Positions 8,721 to 16,358 of a DNA stretch of 64,000 bases are shown here, one piece after another; within the stretch, counting starts at the first letter, position 1, and every line of letters starts with the position of its first letter. The notes under the pieces were generated by a model. The model was not told the origin of the DNA, did no database searches, and saw only the letters and a list, made by a program, of their open reading frames with translations. Source of the DNA: Clostridiales bacterium (GTDB lineage: Bacteria > Bacillota > Clostridia > Saccharofermentanales > Saccharofermentanaceae); assembly GCA_017478485.1 (NCBI GenBank), contig JAFVDI010000013.1:1-64000 (forward strand). Reading direction: 5' to 3'. Both the position numbers and the translations under genes were made by a program.

Positions 8721-9212
8721 TTAGCTACCGGTAGGTTCGATTTTCTCCCAGTCATATCGCCCATCAGCCATGACATTGAATTCAGCATAATAGATGTTCT
8801 CTTTATTCCCTATATCGCAGCAAGCGATTCTATAGTGTCCGGGATTAAGCTTGCCGCCATATGGAGCCAAACTATATGTCATAGTATCGGTCGCTCCCGG
8901 TGACAATTCGTGACCTAAATCATGAACTACATTTTCTTCTACCATCGGGACATAATACCAAGTACCTTCAATAAAGACTTGGATCGAATAGTATTCTCCA
9001 TAGGCAAACCCGTCATCTGTAAGGTTCTTTATCTTAACTGTAATATTTTTACCTGCGTTTTGATCAACCATGAAAACAAGAACACTTTTTGTGCCGGGAG
9101 TCTCTTTTACAGGTACAAGATCTTTCTTTTTATATCCGTTAGTTCTACCGCATGAACATAACGCACAACAAATCGCAATCAAAACTGTTGCAAGAAAGAG
9201 TATTCTTTTCAT
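8721..9212 (-). CDS. Lipoprotein with a bacterial Ig-like domain
   Basis: 163 residues. The N-terminus MKRILFLATVLIAICCALCSCG gives a signal peptide with lipobox CSC-G, so the protein should be a membrane-anchored lipoprotein. The remainder is beta-rich: VKIKNLTDDGFAYGEYYSI, IEGTWYYVP and LNPGHYRIAC match the pattern of bacterial Ig-like domains found in Firmicute lipoproteins. The ATG has a good site (GGAGAAAC upstream). The gene is followed by a clear terminator, then the intron. The molecular role is unknown. Confidence 0.75.
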   Translation of the reverse strand: MKRILFLATVLIAICCALCSCGRTNGYKKKDLVPVKETPGTKSVLVFMVDQNAGKNITVKIKNLTDDGFAYGEYYSIQVFIEGTWYYVPMVEENVVHDLGHELSPGATDTMTYSLAPYGGKLNPGHYRIACCDIGNKENIYYAEFNVMADGRYDWEKIEPTGS

Positions 9213-9458
9213 TTTGTTTCTCCTTTCCAGGTTGCCCTCTATCTTAATTACAGATAAAAGAAGTTAATTGTTGCAACTTGTAAGCGGATTATCTATATAT
9301 GCCATTTTATCATTCGTTTATCCATCAATAGCCACAATATACAGAAATAGTCCAATTAATGGGAAGCACGTTTGCTCCCTGCCTCGTATAATCCCATTGT
9401 AATCAATTTCAATTGGCATGAAGACCATGCCCGAACCTTTTCAGATGGGAGGTGCGTT

Positions 9459-10451
9459 ATGGCAACTGTAAAGAATACAAAAAAGAATGCTGTTTTAAGA
9501 CCTATGTACGTTAAGGAGATCCTGTTTGATCGTACTGACGAGAATCACTTCATCACCGTAAATGAGATCATGGAGATCCTCGAATCCGATTACGGCTGCA
9601 CGACCAGGCGTAAGACTGTCTATAGCGATATCGACATGCTTGTCGAGACCGGTATGGATATCGAGTGTGTTAAAGGTCAGATGAATAAATATCATGTACT
9701 TTCACATGAATTCGATATTGCCGAGCTTCGTATGCTAATCGATGCAATCGCATCATTAAAGTCAATTCCTCTGTCTAAGAGCGAGGCTCTCATTTCGAAG
9801 ATAAGCAAGCTCGCAGGACCTTCGGCGGATTCTCTGGTCCAGTGTGATAATTCTGATCTTCAGCCCAGAACGACCAATTCAAAGGTCTTCTATATCATCG
9901 ACAAAATAAATAAAGCCGTGGTAACGAGAAAGCAGATTACTTTCAAATACTATGATTACCTTACATCATCAAACAAGGCGCTGAAGAATAAAGGACATGC
10001 ATATCAAGTATCACCATACCGTCTTGCCTGCTGCAATGATTTCTATTATCTTATTGGTTTTTCAGAAAAGCATAAGAAAGTAACCGCATTCAGAGTAGAC
10101 AGAATATATGGTATCCCTACGGTTACAGAAATGGATAACCTTCCTGAGCCTGAAGGTTTCTATGCGGATGATTACATCAAGGAATCAATCCATATGAAAA
10201 GAGATGAGATCAAAGAAATAATCCTGGAATTTGATGCAAGCGTTATTGATGCTGTTACCGACAAATTCGGTGAGGACCTGAATGTTTCATTCGTCAATAA
10301 ATCAGAATGCAGAGCAACTGTAACCGCACCAATCAACAATATCTTTTTTGCATGGATATTCGGGTTTGAGGGCAAGGTTCAGATCAAGGGACCATCCAAT
10401 ATAAGGGACAGATATATCCGCATGGTCTCGAAAGAGATGGCCAGGCTGTAA
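9459..10451 (+). CDS. WYL-domain transcriptional regulator
   Basis: About 330 residues. The N-terminal third is a winged helix-turn-helix of the kind seen with WYL (TVNEIMEILESDYGCTTRRK, TVYSDIDMLVETGMDIEC). A WYL domain follows (KQITFKYYDYL, YQVSPYRLACCNDFYYLIGF, FRVDRIYGI) and then a WCX-type C-terminal part. WYL proteins sense ligands, often nucleic acids, and control defence or stress genes. The start at 9459 has GGAGGTGCGTT directly before it; the open frame extends upstream to 9372 without a ribosome site. It lies just before the SOS-type promoter and may regulate it. Confidence 0.88.
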   Translation: MATVKNTKKNAVLRPMYVKEILFDRTDENHFITVNEIMEILESDYGCTTRRKTVYSDIDMLVETGMDIECVKGQMNKYHVLSHEFDIAELRMLIDAIASLKSIPLSKSEALISKISKLAGPSADSLVQCDNSDLQPRTTNSKVFYIIDKINKAVVTRKQITFKYYDYLTSSNKALKNKGHAYQVSPYRLACCNDFYYLIGFSEKHKKVTAFRVDRIYGIPTVTEMDNLPEPEGFYADDYIKESIHMKRDEIKEIILEFDASVIDAVTDKFGEDLNVSFVNKSECRATVTAPINNIFFAWIFGFEGKVQIKGPSNIRDRYIRMVSKEMARL

Positions 10452-10505
10452 TAGTATTATAAAATGCAGGAAAACAAGCTCTTTCGAGGCTTCAAAAGTT
10501 AAAGG

Positions 10506-10523
10506 TGTACCCTGTAGGGTACA
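10506..10523. promoter_or_regulatory. 18-bp palindrome, likely operator
   Basis: TGTACCCT-GT-AGGGTACA is an 8-bp inverted repeat 16 bp upstream of the -35 box at 10540. The binding protein is unknown; the adjacent WYL regulator or a MerR-like factor is possible. Confidence 0.5.
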
Positions 10524-10539
10524 GGTCGAAAAATAGCTC

Positions 10540-10568
10540 TTGCAAAGCAAAAATACCCCTCGTATAAT
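10540..10568 (+). promoter_or_regulatory. Strong sigma-A promoter of the accessory element
   Basis: TTGCAA (10540-10545), a 17-nt spacer and a perfect TATAAT (10563-10568). It should start transcription near 10575, just ahead of the LexA-like box. Confidence 0.7.
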
Positions 10569-10582
10569 CGAATCATAGCAAA

Positions 10583-10596
10583 CGAACATTTGTTCT
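10583..10596. promoter_or_regulatory. LexA (DinR)-type SOS box
   Basis: CGAACATTTGTTCT agrees with the Gram-positive consensus CGAACRNRYGTTYC at 12 of 14 positions. It lies about 8 nt after the expected transcription start, where LexA binding would block the promoter. This predicts DNA-damage induction of the downstream genes. Confidence 0.6.
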
Positions 10597-10630
10597 TTTT
10601 GCATATCTCAGGAAAGCGAGGTGAGGTTAG

Positions 10631-10738
10631 ATGAACAATTCGTTCTTACTCTTGGAGTCTATTATCCGCTCCAAGGGCCTCCTTTCGGTTCGTCGCCTCT
10701 CCTCGCCTACTGAGATCAAACCCAGCGGACCGGGTTAG
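10631..10738 (+). CDS. 35-residue ORF directly behind the SOS promoter
   Basis: ATG at 10631 follows GAGGTGAGGTTAG, a good ribosome site. The peptide starts MNNSFLLLESIIRSKGLLSV and ends RRLSSPTEIKPSGPG; it is basic with an amphipathic N-terminal half. It is the first ORF after the TATAAT and LexA-like box. It could be a small SOS-induced protein (as YneA, SulA or TisB are in other species, without visible similarity) or a leader peptide. No family is recognised. Confidence 0.45.
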   Translation: MNNSFLLLESIIRSKGLLSVRRLSSPTEIKPSGPG

Positions 10739-10877
10739 GTCCCGAAGCACCAACACAAATCAGAAGGAATTTCGCAAAAGTAGCAATGCTGTGCGTTAGT
10801 ACAAGTCGGCCATTTTGACTTACACGGATTTTTTCCCTTTAGCCGGCGTAAGCAGATCTTTCAGGAGGAAACATAAA

Positions 10878-11102
10878 ATGAAAAGGAAAGAAGTTAAAGT
10901 GGAAGCCACTACAGTTAAGAGTCGGTTGATCCCGAAGGCTCTTATAGGTAAGAACGGAATAAGGCACGAGATCACTAAAGTCCTGTTCTGTGCTCATCCC
11001 ACTGATGATGAGTTTGAAGGTATCCGTTATACAGTAAGCTTCAGCGGAGCAGAAACATATCTGTATCTCATAGACGATCGCTGGTATGTACAGGTGGTGT
11101 GA
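10878..11102 (+). CDS. 74-residue protein of unknown function
   Basis: The start MKRKEVKVEAT is chosen for the perfect AGGAGGAAACATAAA before it; an in-frame ATG at 10815 lacks one. The N-terminus is basic and the second half (GIRYTVSFSGAETYLYLIDDRWYVQVV) is beta-rich. It ends 1 nt before the ImmA/IrrE gene, so both are likely co-transcribed from the SOS-type promoter. No family is recognised. Confidence 0.6.
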   Translation: MKRKEVKVEATTVKSRLIPKALIGKNGIRHEITKVLFCAHPTDDEFEGIRYTVSFSGAETYLYLIDDRWYVQVV

Positions 11103-11103
11103 C

Positions 11104-11835
11104 ATGAAGAAAAGAACTTCTATCAAAGAAATGAATGCCATCTGCACGATGCTGATCGAGGACTTTCTCAAGCGGTTCCATTATTCGAACACGAGGGTCA
11201 TTGACATTGAAGCATTCGTTACTGACTATCTCGGCACAAGGATACTATATGAAGATTTCGCTGTCGAAGTTCCCGGCAGAGGCGGATTCATATCTGACGG
11301 CATTGTGCCCTTACCGGTCCTCAGAGACGGAATGCGGCAGCAGGTTATCTTCCCTGAGAACGTGATCGTTATCGATTCTTCTCTCACAGCTCCTGACGAG
11401 CTTGCGAAACTCAGGTTCACCATAGCTCACGAGGCGGCTCACTTCATCATGAACAAGCATGTCTGCGGTGATTTCACGGCAGCATTCCACACCGACTTCA
11501 CGGAAGGCGAATATTATACTCCCGGGGTGCTCAAAGAAATGTTGTCTTTAGCAGAAACAATCACCAACAGATCAGCTGCTTGCCTTCTGATGCCAGTGTT
11601 TATTGTGGATAAGGCACTTAAGAGGTACACCAACGGTAAAAAGGTGCCAATCTATGTTGGAAGCTCGATCGTTATTCCTGATCCGAGCAAAAAGATCATA
11701 AAGAAAATGGCGGACTGTATGGGTGTCAGTTACAGTGCATGTTATTACAGGCTCAAGGAGCTTTCACTCTTAGATGAAAGGCCGCTCGAAGAATATGCAT
11801 GCGTCTTCAACAATGCGGAGGAAGGTTATGTTTGA
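11104..11835 (+). CDS. ImmA/IrrE family metallopeptidase
   Basis: About 243 residues. The zinc protease motif HEAAH in LRFTIAHEAAHFIMNKH (about residues 105-121) and a downstream Glu-containing segment (LAETITNRSAACLLMP) match the ImmA/IrrE (DUF955) family. A C-terminal helical part (MADCMGVSYSACYYRL) resembles the substrate-binding HTH-like region. Family members cleave repressors of mobile elements or damage-response regulators. The ATG at 11104 follows GGTGGTG and overlaps the previous stop region. Next to an integrase and a LexA-type box, it may trigger excision or induction, but no ImmR-type repressor is seen here. Confidence 0.88.
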   Translation: MKKRTSIKEMNAICTMLIEDFLKRFHYSNTRVIDIEAFVTDYLGTRILYEDFAVEVPGRGGFISDGIVPLPVLRDGMRQQVIFPENVIVIDSSLTAPDELAKLRFTIAHEAAHFIMNKHVCGDFTAAFHTDFTEGEYYTPGVLKEMLSLAETITNRSAACLLMPVFIVDKALKRYTNGKKVPIYVGSSIVIPDPSKKIIKKMADCMGVSYSACYYRLKELSLLDERPLEEYACVFNNAEEGYV

Positions 11836-12106
11836 ACAGTATCCCCCGCAGTTACGAAGAAAACTGTACGCATCACAGCAACTCGCTATAGGAAAGGCCA
11901 AACGGAACGTCAAATGCCCGGTCTGCGGAAGCCTACTATACAAAGCAGTCGGCCGTGAGCATCAGATCGTAGAAGCATTTTGCAGAAAGTGCGGCTTCAA
12001 CGAAGTAATAGACCTGGCTTTATTCAGGACCATGAAGCTCAAGCAGATCTATAACGAAAAAGAAGGCTATTGGTATTGCCTTCACACCGAGCAGCAAGCC
12101 GGATAA
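11828..12106 (+). CDS. Small zinc-ribbon protein
   Basis: 92 residues from the ATG at 11828, which follows GAGGAAGGTT and overlaps the previous stop by 8 nt. Two CxxC pairs (KCPVCGSLLY and FCRKCGFNE) form a zinc ribbon. The remainder is basic. It is probably a nucleic-acid or protein-binding accessory factor of the element; the function is unknown. Confidence 0.7.
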   Translation: MFEQYPPQLRRKLYASQQLAIGKAKRNVKCPVCGSLLYKAVGREHQIVEAFCRKCGFNEVIDLALFRTMKLKQIYNEKEGYWYCLHTEQQAG

Positions 12107-12224
12107 CCGATACGGATTAAGCTACCATCCTTAAAGGAAGCTTTCTTACAACCGAATAAACCTTGACTTTAGCCGAGCAAGCGGAGCAGGATCCTTAGTT
12201 TAAGGACTGAAAAGACTATCAAGC

Positions 12225-12276
12225 GCCGTACGAAGTTTGAAGAGATTAATCTCTCTTCTATTTCGTACGGCTTTTT
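12225..12276 (+). terminator. Terminator inside the accessory element
   Basis: GCCGTACGAA (12225-12234) pairs with TTCGTACGGC (12262-12271), with a nested AGAGATTAATCTCT, and is followed by TTTTT. It separates the ImmA block from the toxin-integrase block. The rest of the 325-nt gap (12107-12431) holds one further hairpin (CTTCCTT..CCGA/TCGG..AAGGAAG, about 12312-12347) and no gene. Confidence 0.8.
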
Positions 12277-12431
12277 GCTGTCTGGAATATCCGCTTCGTA
12301 TGTCACTAACAGTTCCTTCCTTACCCGATGAAGTCGGAAAGGAAGAGAAATGTATTTCAGATATCAGCACTATCCCTGATCTCCCAAGGATTTGAAGCTT
12401 ATCACTCAATTCATCCAAAGGAGAAAACTTT

Positions 12432-12974
12432 ATGTTATCGATAGTAAAAACCAGCCCAAATAAAGAATTCATGGTCATCGACCTTGTTAAAGAGTATGCC
12501 GGTGCGACTGCATTTGTCGGAACCGAGCACTATGCAATAGTAACCGACTTAACCGAAGAAGATCTTACGTCAGCTTTTGATCAGGAACTCGAACCTTATA
12601 AGCCTTTTGTAATCATCTCCCGTGAGATGTACAGAGCTATGCAGGAAACCCATATGAACGATAACCGTGAACGCTGGCGTGAAACATTTTGCCACGATTC
12701 TTTTGCCATCGAAATGGAAAAATTGCCAATCAATTGGAAGGCAGATCCTGCTCTTATCTGCGAATCTCTTATGACAGTCGAGTACATCTTGGCCAAAATG
12801 ATGGAATTGCCCGATTGCCAGGGACTTAGGTTGTATGACAAATACATTATCGGTTTTTCAAATAAGGAGATCGCACTTAAAGATGGTGTGAGCAAACGTG
12901 CAGTCCGAAAAATGATCAGGCGAGCAAAGCACCTGATACACGATGCATTCGTAGATTGTGAGGTGGTCTCATGA
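12432..12974 (+). CDS. Sigma-70 region 4-like HTH protein
   Basis: 180 residues. The C-terminus (YIIGFSNKEIALKDGVSKRAVRKMIRRAKHLI, about 140-172) has the helix-turn-helix of sigma region 4 or phage-type ArpU/RinA-like regulators. The N-terminal 130 residues are acidic and do not look like region 2, so it is not a full sigma factor. The gene has AAAGGAGAAAAC before the ATG and overlaps the toxin gene (ATGA). It probably controls the toxin-integrase operon. Confidence 0.6.
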   Translation: MLSIVKTSPNKEFMVIDLVKEYAGATAFVGTEHYAIVTDLTEEDLTSAFDQELEPYKPFVIISREMYRAMQETHMNDNRERWRETFCHDSFAIEMEKLPINWKADPALICESLMTVEYILAKMMELPDCQGLRLYDKYIIGFSNKEIALKDGVSKRAVRKMIRRAKHLIHDAFVDCEVVS

Positions 12975-13555
12975 TTACCTTCCCTGAGTATGGTGACATC
13001 TATATCTTTGATTTCAACACAGTTCCCGGCTCTGTCACCGCCGGTAAGCGCCCTGCCGTTATATTGCAGACCGATGAGTGGATCAATCACGAGCCCGCAG
13101 TGATCATTGCACCGATCTCATTCAGATATAAGCAGACATTTTTGATCAACCATGTCGTTCTCGGCAAAAGATTCGGGCTCAAAAAGGATTCCATGATACT
13201 TCTTGAAGAGATGCAGACTGTGGATCAGTCTAAACTCGGCCGCTATATCGGCCATATTACCGAAGAGCATCTTTTGAGGCGTATCGATCAAGGCATCAAG
13301 CGTGTACTCGAGCTGAGAAGCAAACCTTATGTGCCGGTAACTCCTGTGGCAAAGGTTCGCAAGCGCAAGAAAAAGAGATTCGTTTATGATCAGCGCGATG
13401 TCATGTGTCTTTGCCCGGTATGTAAGAATACATACAGACATCGCGGATATAGGCTGATCTCCGTTCCCGGAACAAAAGAAACATGCGATCTGTGCAATCA
13501 CCGTCAGGGCTTTGATTATGCCGTAGTAGGGTTGCTTTCGAGGCCAAAAACATGA
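12971..13555 (+). CDS. PemK/MazF-type protein with C-terminal zinc ribbon
   Basis: 194 residues. The N-terminal 110 residues carry the PemK/MazF fold markers (GDIYIFDFNTVPGSVTAGKRPAVILQ, then VIIAPISF, VVLGKRFGLKKDSMILLEE and GHIT). MazF-type proteins are mRNA-cleaving toxins. Unusually, the C-terminus adds a basic linker (RKRKKKRF) and a zinc ribbon with CPVC and CDLC pairs. No classical antitoxin precedes it; the upstream HTH-bearing protein could fill that place. It overlaps both neighbours by 4 nt. Toxicity is inferred from the fold only. Confidence 0.7.
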   Translation: MITFPEYGDIYIFDFNTVPGSVTAGKRPAVILQTDEWINHEPAVIIAPISFRYKQTFLINHVVLGKRFGLKKDSMILLEEMQTVDQSKLGRYIGHITEEHLLRRIDQGIKRVLELRSKPYVPVTPVAKVRKRKKKRFVYDQRDVMCLCPVCKNTYRHRGYRLISVPGTKETCDLCNHRQGFDYAVVGLLSRPKT

Positions 13556-14841
13556 AACAGAATAATAACAGTAAAACCCGTGACCCGCACGGAATAATCG
13601 CAGAAATGACTGATGATGAATTACTAGTATTATTGAACTGTAGCCCCGAATTAGCCTCAGGTTTAACTGATATGACAAAAGCTAGGGCTAAAAAGCTATA
13701 TGTAACTGTAAAACACGATCTTGCGGTAACCAGGCTGAATACGAAAGATAAATATCGTAACGGGCATTGGGTTACTCACATTTACGTCAACGGTAAGAGA
13801 AAGGTGGTGGAAAAAGCTACCGAAGACGAACTTTATGACTATCTGTTTGACTTCTATTCAAAACAGGATGAGCGGTTCATGACCTTTGATGATGTTTTTA
13901 ACATCTTCATAGATTACAAGAGAAACATGGGCAGATCAGAGTCCACGATTAAGGAGTTCCGACGTTATCAGGAGTTTATAGATCCGAAGATCAGGACAAA
14001 ACAACTGTCAAACATAACTGAAGACGAATTGAGAAAATGGTTGTTGCTTGATTTCTTGAAAAGAGGCTATAAAAAGGATGCCTTGAAAAGGATGCTTCAG
14101 ATCCTGCGCGCTGTTTTCACATTTGGAATGCGTAGACAGATTTGCTTTGAAAATCCTGCAGCAGACATTCTGTTGGAAGATTATGCTCAGTTTTGTAATC
14201 TTGAATCAAAGGCTAATGAGGAACGATCCTTTTCTGAAGAAGAAATCGAAAAACTGAGATCATATTGTCTTGCCGACAATAAGAATCCTCATGCAGCGAT
14301 CATGCTGGTAGCAATGGAAACGGGAATGCGCGTCGGTGAACTGACTGCCCTTAAGAAAGAAGACATAGACGATGGGTATATTTCAGTTCACAGACAGCAA
14401 ATCCACGTTCCAAAGACTGAGACAAACAGCAAAGCCTTTTACAAAGAAGTCAACTATACAAAGAACGAAAGGGTGAATCCAAGAGGCGGAAGGATCATCC
14501 CGATCACCAAGAACTGCCAAATTGCACTGGATATGGCCAACAATCTTGCGGGAGATTCCGAGTATGTATTTCATCATCCGGATGGAAGACCGGTCCTGAA
14601 ACAGTCCTATATGTATTATCTGAGGCGCAGATGCAAGGATTTAGGCATCGGTATCTCAAATAATCATGCTTTCAGGGTTGCATTTAATGCACGACTGATC
14701 GAAGCCGGGGTTGACGGAAATGAGCGTTGTCTTGTACTCGGACACTCTATGCAGACTAATGAGAGGCACTATTCGTTCAGTGACAAAAGAAGGATAAATG
14801 ACGTAAAAAACAAGCTGAGCGGGCTTAAAAACGTCCTTTAA
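13552..14841 (+). CDS. Tyrosine recombinase (integrase)
   Basis: 429 residues. An AP2-like/arm-binding N-terminus (NGHWVTHIYVNGKRK) precedes a core-binding domain (about 105-215) and a catalytic domain with Arg in METGMRVGELTAL, HAFR, LGHSMQTNERHY (the last His and the nucleophile Tyr). All five key residues appear present, so it should be active. It ends the operon and is followed by direct repeats and tRNA-Arg(CCT), a classic integration target. No excisionase, replication or conjugation gene is visible, so the element would be minimal. Confidence 0.92.
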   Translation: MKQNNNSKTRDPHGIIAEMTDDELLVLLNCSPELASGLTDMTKARAKKLYVTVKHDLAVTRLNTKDKYRNGHWVTHIYVNGKRKVVEKATEDELYDYLFDFYSKQDERFMTFDDVFNIFIDYKRNMGRSESTIKEFRRYQEFIDPKIRTKQLSNITEDELRKWLLLDFLKRGYKKDALKRMLQILRAVFTFGMRRQICFENPAADILLEDYAQFCNLESKANEERSFSEEEIEKLRSYCLADNKNPHAAIMLVAMETGMRVGELTALKKEDIDDGYISVHRQQIHVPKTETNSKAFYKEVNYTKNERVNPRGGRIIPITKNCQIALDMANNLAGDSEYVFHHPDGRPVLKQSYMYYLRRRCKDLGIGISNNHAFRVAFNARLIEAGVDGNERCLVLGHSMQTNERHYSFSDKRRINDVKNKLSGLKNVL

Positions 14842-14969
14842 ATCTTCAACCATCTATCAACCACTTTTTTGAGAAGAGAAACATGTGTTTGAAGGCAATG
14901 AAAGCATTGATTTTATTAGATATTACTAACAGGAACGAGCATTGGCCTTCCGCCTCAAAGGCGGAAGGC
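14841..14969 (+). other. att-like module 1: arm-type repeat plus core-like hairpin
   Basis: AATCTTCAACCATCT (14841-14855) followed by TCAACCAC is repeated at 15017. GGCCTTCCGC (14944-14953) is shared with the anticodon arm of tRNA-Arg at 15120. Both pairs are offset by exactly 176 bp although the sequence between them differs. GCCTTCCGCCT/AGGCGGAAGGC (14945-14969) is also an 11-bp hairpin. Confidence 0.45.
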
Positions 14970-15016
14970 AGGTGCTACCTGAAAAATGAACACCCAATAA
15001 ACTCGGGCTTTTGCGG

Positions 15017-15129
15017 AATCTTCAACCATCTTCAACCACTCTCAGGGCATGAAAAAAGGGCTTCGGAAAATCCCGAAAGCCCTGTCTTCACTGGTGATCG
15101 TGGGCGGATTCGAACCGCCGGCCTTCCGC
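15017..15129 (+). other. att-like module 2 entering the tRNA-Arg gene
   Basis: A second copy of AATCTTCAACCATCT (15017-15031) followed by TCAACCAC, with GGCCTTCCGC exactly 103 bp downstream at 15120-15129, inside the tRNA anticodon arm. The geometry equals module 1. A matching copy at the far end of the element was not found. Confidence 0.4.
15052..15082 (-). terminator. Terminator of tRNA-Arg(CCT)
   Basis: On the reverse strand GGGCTTTCGG pairs with CCGAAGCCC and is followed by TTTTTTC, 10 nt after the tRNA CCA end. Confidence 0.8.
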
Positions 15130-15168
15130 TTAGGAGGCGGTCGCTCTATCCAGCTGAGCTACACAATC
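15092..15168 (-). tRNA. tRNA-Arg(CCT)
   Basis: Acceptor GATTGTG/CACGATC, anticodon loop CTCCTAA (CCT), T-loop TTCGAAT and encoded CCA. It is canonical in all arms, unlike several tRNAs at 60.7-62 kb. It is the likely target of the adjacent integrase. Confidence 0.95.
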
Positions 15169-15200
15169 ATACGCCGCTTGATGACGCGAGAGAAATTATA

Positions 15201-16355
15201 TCACAATCCCGTAAGAGTATAAAGACATGTCTCAACTATCATGCAGATAAGTGCCGTAAGGACCAGATAGAACGGCAGACCGTCCAGATATCTGGATTTC
15301 GTAACAAAGATCAGGCGCCTTCGGATAACCGACAGGAGGCCGGTGAGCATCGTGTCGGCAAGTATCGCGAGCACGACGGCCACAATGATCGTAAAGACTG
15401 CAGGGACGTGATCCTGATGCGCAAGGAAGAATACGGCCAGGAACTGCGCGCCGATCGCCGTTTCGCTGACGAAATAGCGCAGACCGAATATCGATTTTCT
15501 TATGCCGCTCCTGGCAAAAGAAAGCAGCGATACGGAGATCAAGGTCTGAACGAGCGCTGCTGCGGGTACTGAGATCATTCTCGCATATGCGCCTCCGACC
15601 AGCACCCAGAGCGCGAAAAGAAGGCTCGCGATTATCACCATAACACCGGAGAATGCAGCCCTTGAAAATGCAAATCTCTTAACTTCCTGGAAATCCGCGA
15701 CAGGTATGTCCCAGAATTCCGTAAGGTTTCTGGACGTAATGAGCTTAGGCGTTCCGGAGATCTTTGAACGACCCCATGCAAAGACAATGAGGAAAGCGAT
15801 CCCTGCAAGAAGGATCGTGAAGATGTACCTTTTTTCGAACAGTCCCGATGCAAAGAAACCGAACGACGAAGCTGTAAATGCGAGCAGATACGGCTTAAAG
15901 ACTTCGTTCGTGAATTCAGGTACGGTGAAATCGTTCTCATCGTCAGCCTTGAAACGAGAAAGCGACATTATTCCGATAGCCATGGGTATGAACAGTGCGC
16001 CAGCGGCAGGTCCGCACCAACCCAGCCTGTAAGAGACCTCGGCAGCAGCCGTAAACAGCAGTGCCGTCAGGATGAACGCTAGAGCGGAAAGCTTCGGGCG
16101 CATGAAGAACCTCATGCTGACGGACCATATGAAGAGCACGGCAGCAGAGCATGCGGCAGGCCACCAGACGGCTGCATTGCCCAGAGAATAGACCATGCAG
16201 AGGGATATCAGGGAATAGCCCAAAAAGAGGGCTGACCTCGTTGACATGTAGCCCGTGGCTTTGATGTGTGCAGCCTGCGGTTTGCCGACATGCCTGACGC
16301 GGCGCATATCCTCGTTATCGAACGGCGTGTTGTATTTGTTGCTGAATAGACCCAT
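15201..16355 (-). CDS. Polytopic membrane protein at the end of the Rnf-like operon
   Basis: 384 residues with about ten hydrophobic segments and a short cytoplasmic N-terminus. It starts 3 nt after the RnfG-like gene, so it is almost certainly part of that operon. It lacks the conserved blocks of RnfA or RnfE that I would expect, although its length equals the two fused. A central soluble loop (SRNLTEFWDIPVADFQEVKRF) separates two membrane halves. I do not recognise the family. It may replace missing membrane subunits or serve a flavin- or quinone-linked role. Confidence 0.7.
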   Translation of the reverse strand: MGLFSNKYNTPFDNEDMRRVRHVGKPQAAHIKATGYMSTRSALFLGYSLISLCMVYSLGNAAVWWPAACSAAVLFIWSVSMRFFMRPKLSALAFILTALLFTAAAEVSYRLGWCGPAAGALFIPMAIGIMSLSRFKADDENDFTVPEFTNEVFKPYLLAFTASSFGFFASGLFEKRYIFTILLAGIAFLIVFAWGRSKISGTPKLITSRNLTEFWDIPVADFQEVKRFAFSRAAFSGVMVIIASLLFALWVLVGGAYARMISVPAAALVQTLISVSLLSFARSGIRKSIFGLRYFVSETAIGAQFLAVFFLAHQDHVPAVFTIIVAVVLAILADTMLTGLLSVIRRRLIFVTKSRYLDGLPFYLVLTALICMIVETCLYTLTGL

Positions 16356-16358
16356 ATA

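Noticed and set aside
10815..10877. Upstream extension of the 74-residue gene
   Set aside because: The perfect AGGAGG lies just before the ATG at 10878; the earlier ATG has no ribosome site.
12107..12431. Riboswitch or T-box in the 325-nt gap
   Set aside because: Only a terminator hairpin and one short stem were seen; no T-box sequence or known riboswitch core.
14883..15572. 229-residue + strand ORF across the tRNA-Arg gene
   Set aside because: It runs through a tRNA and is antisense to the membrane protein gene.
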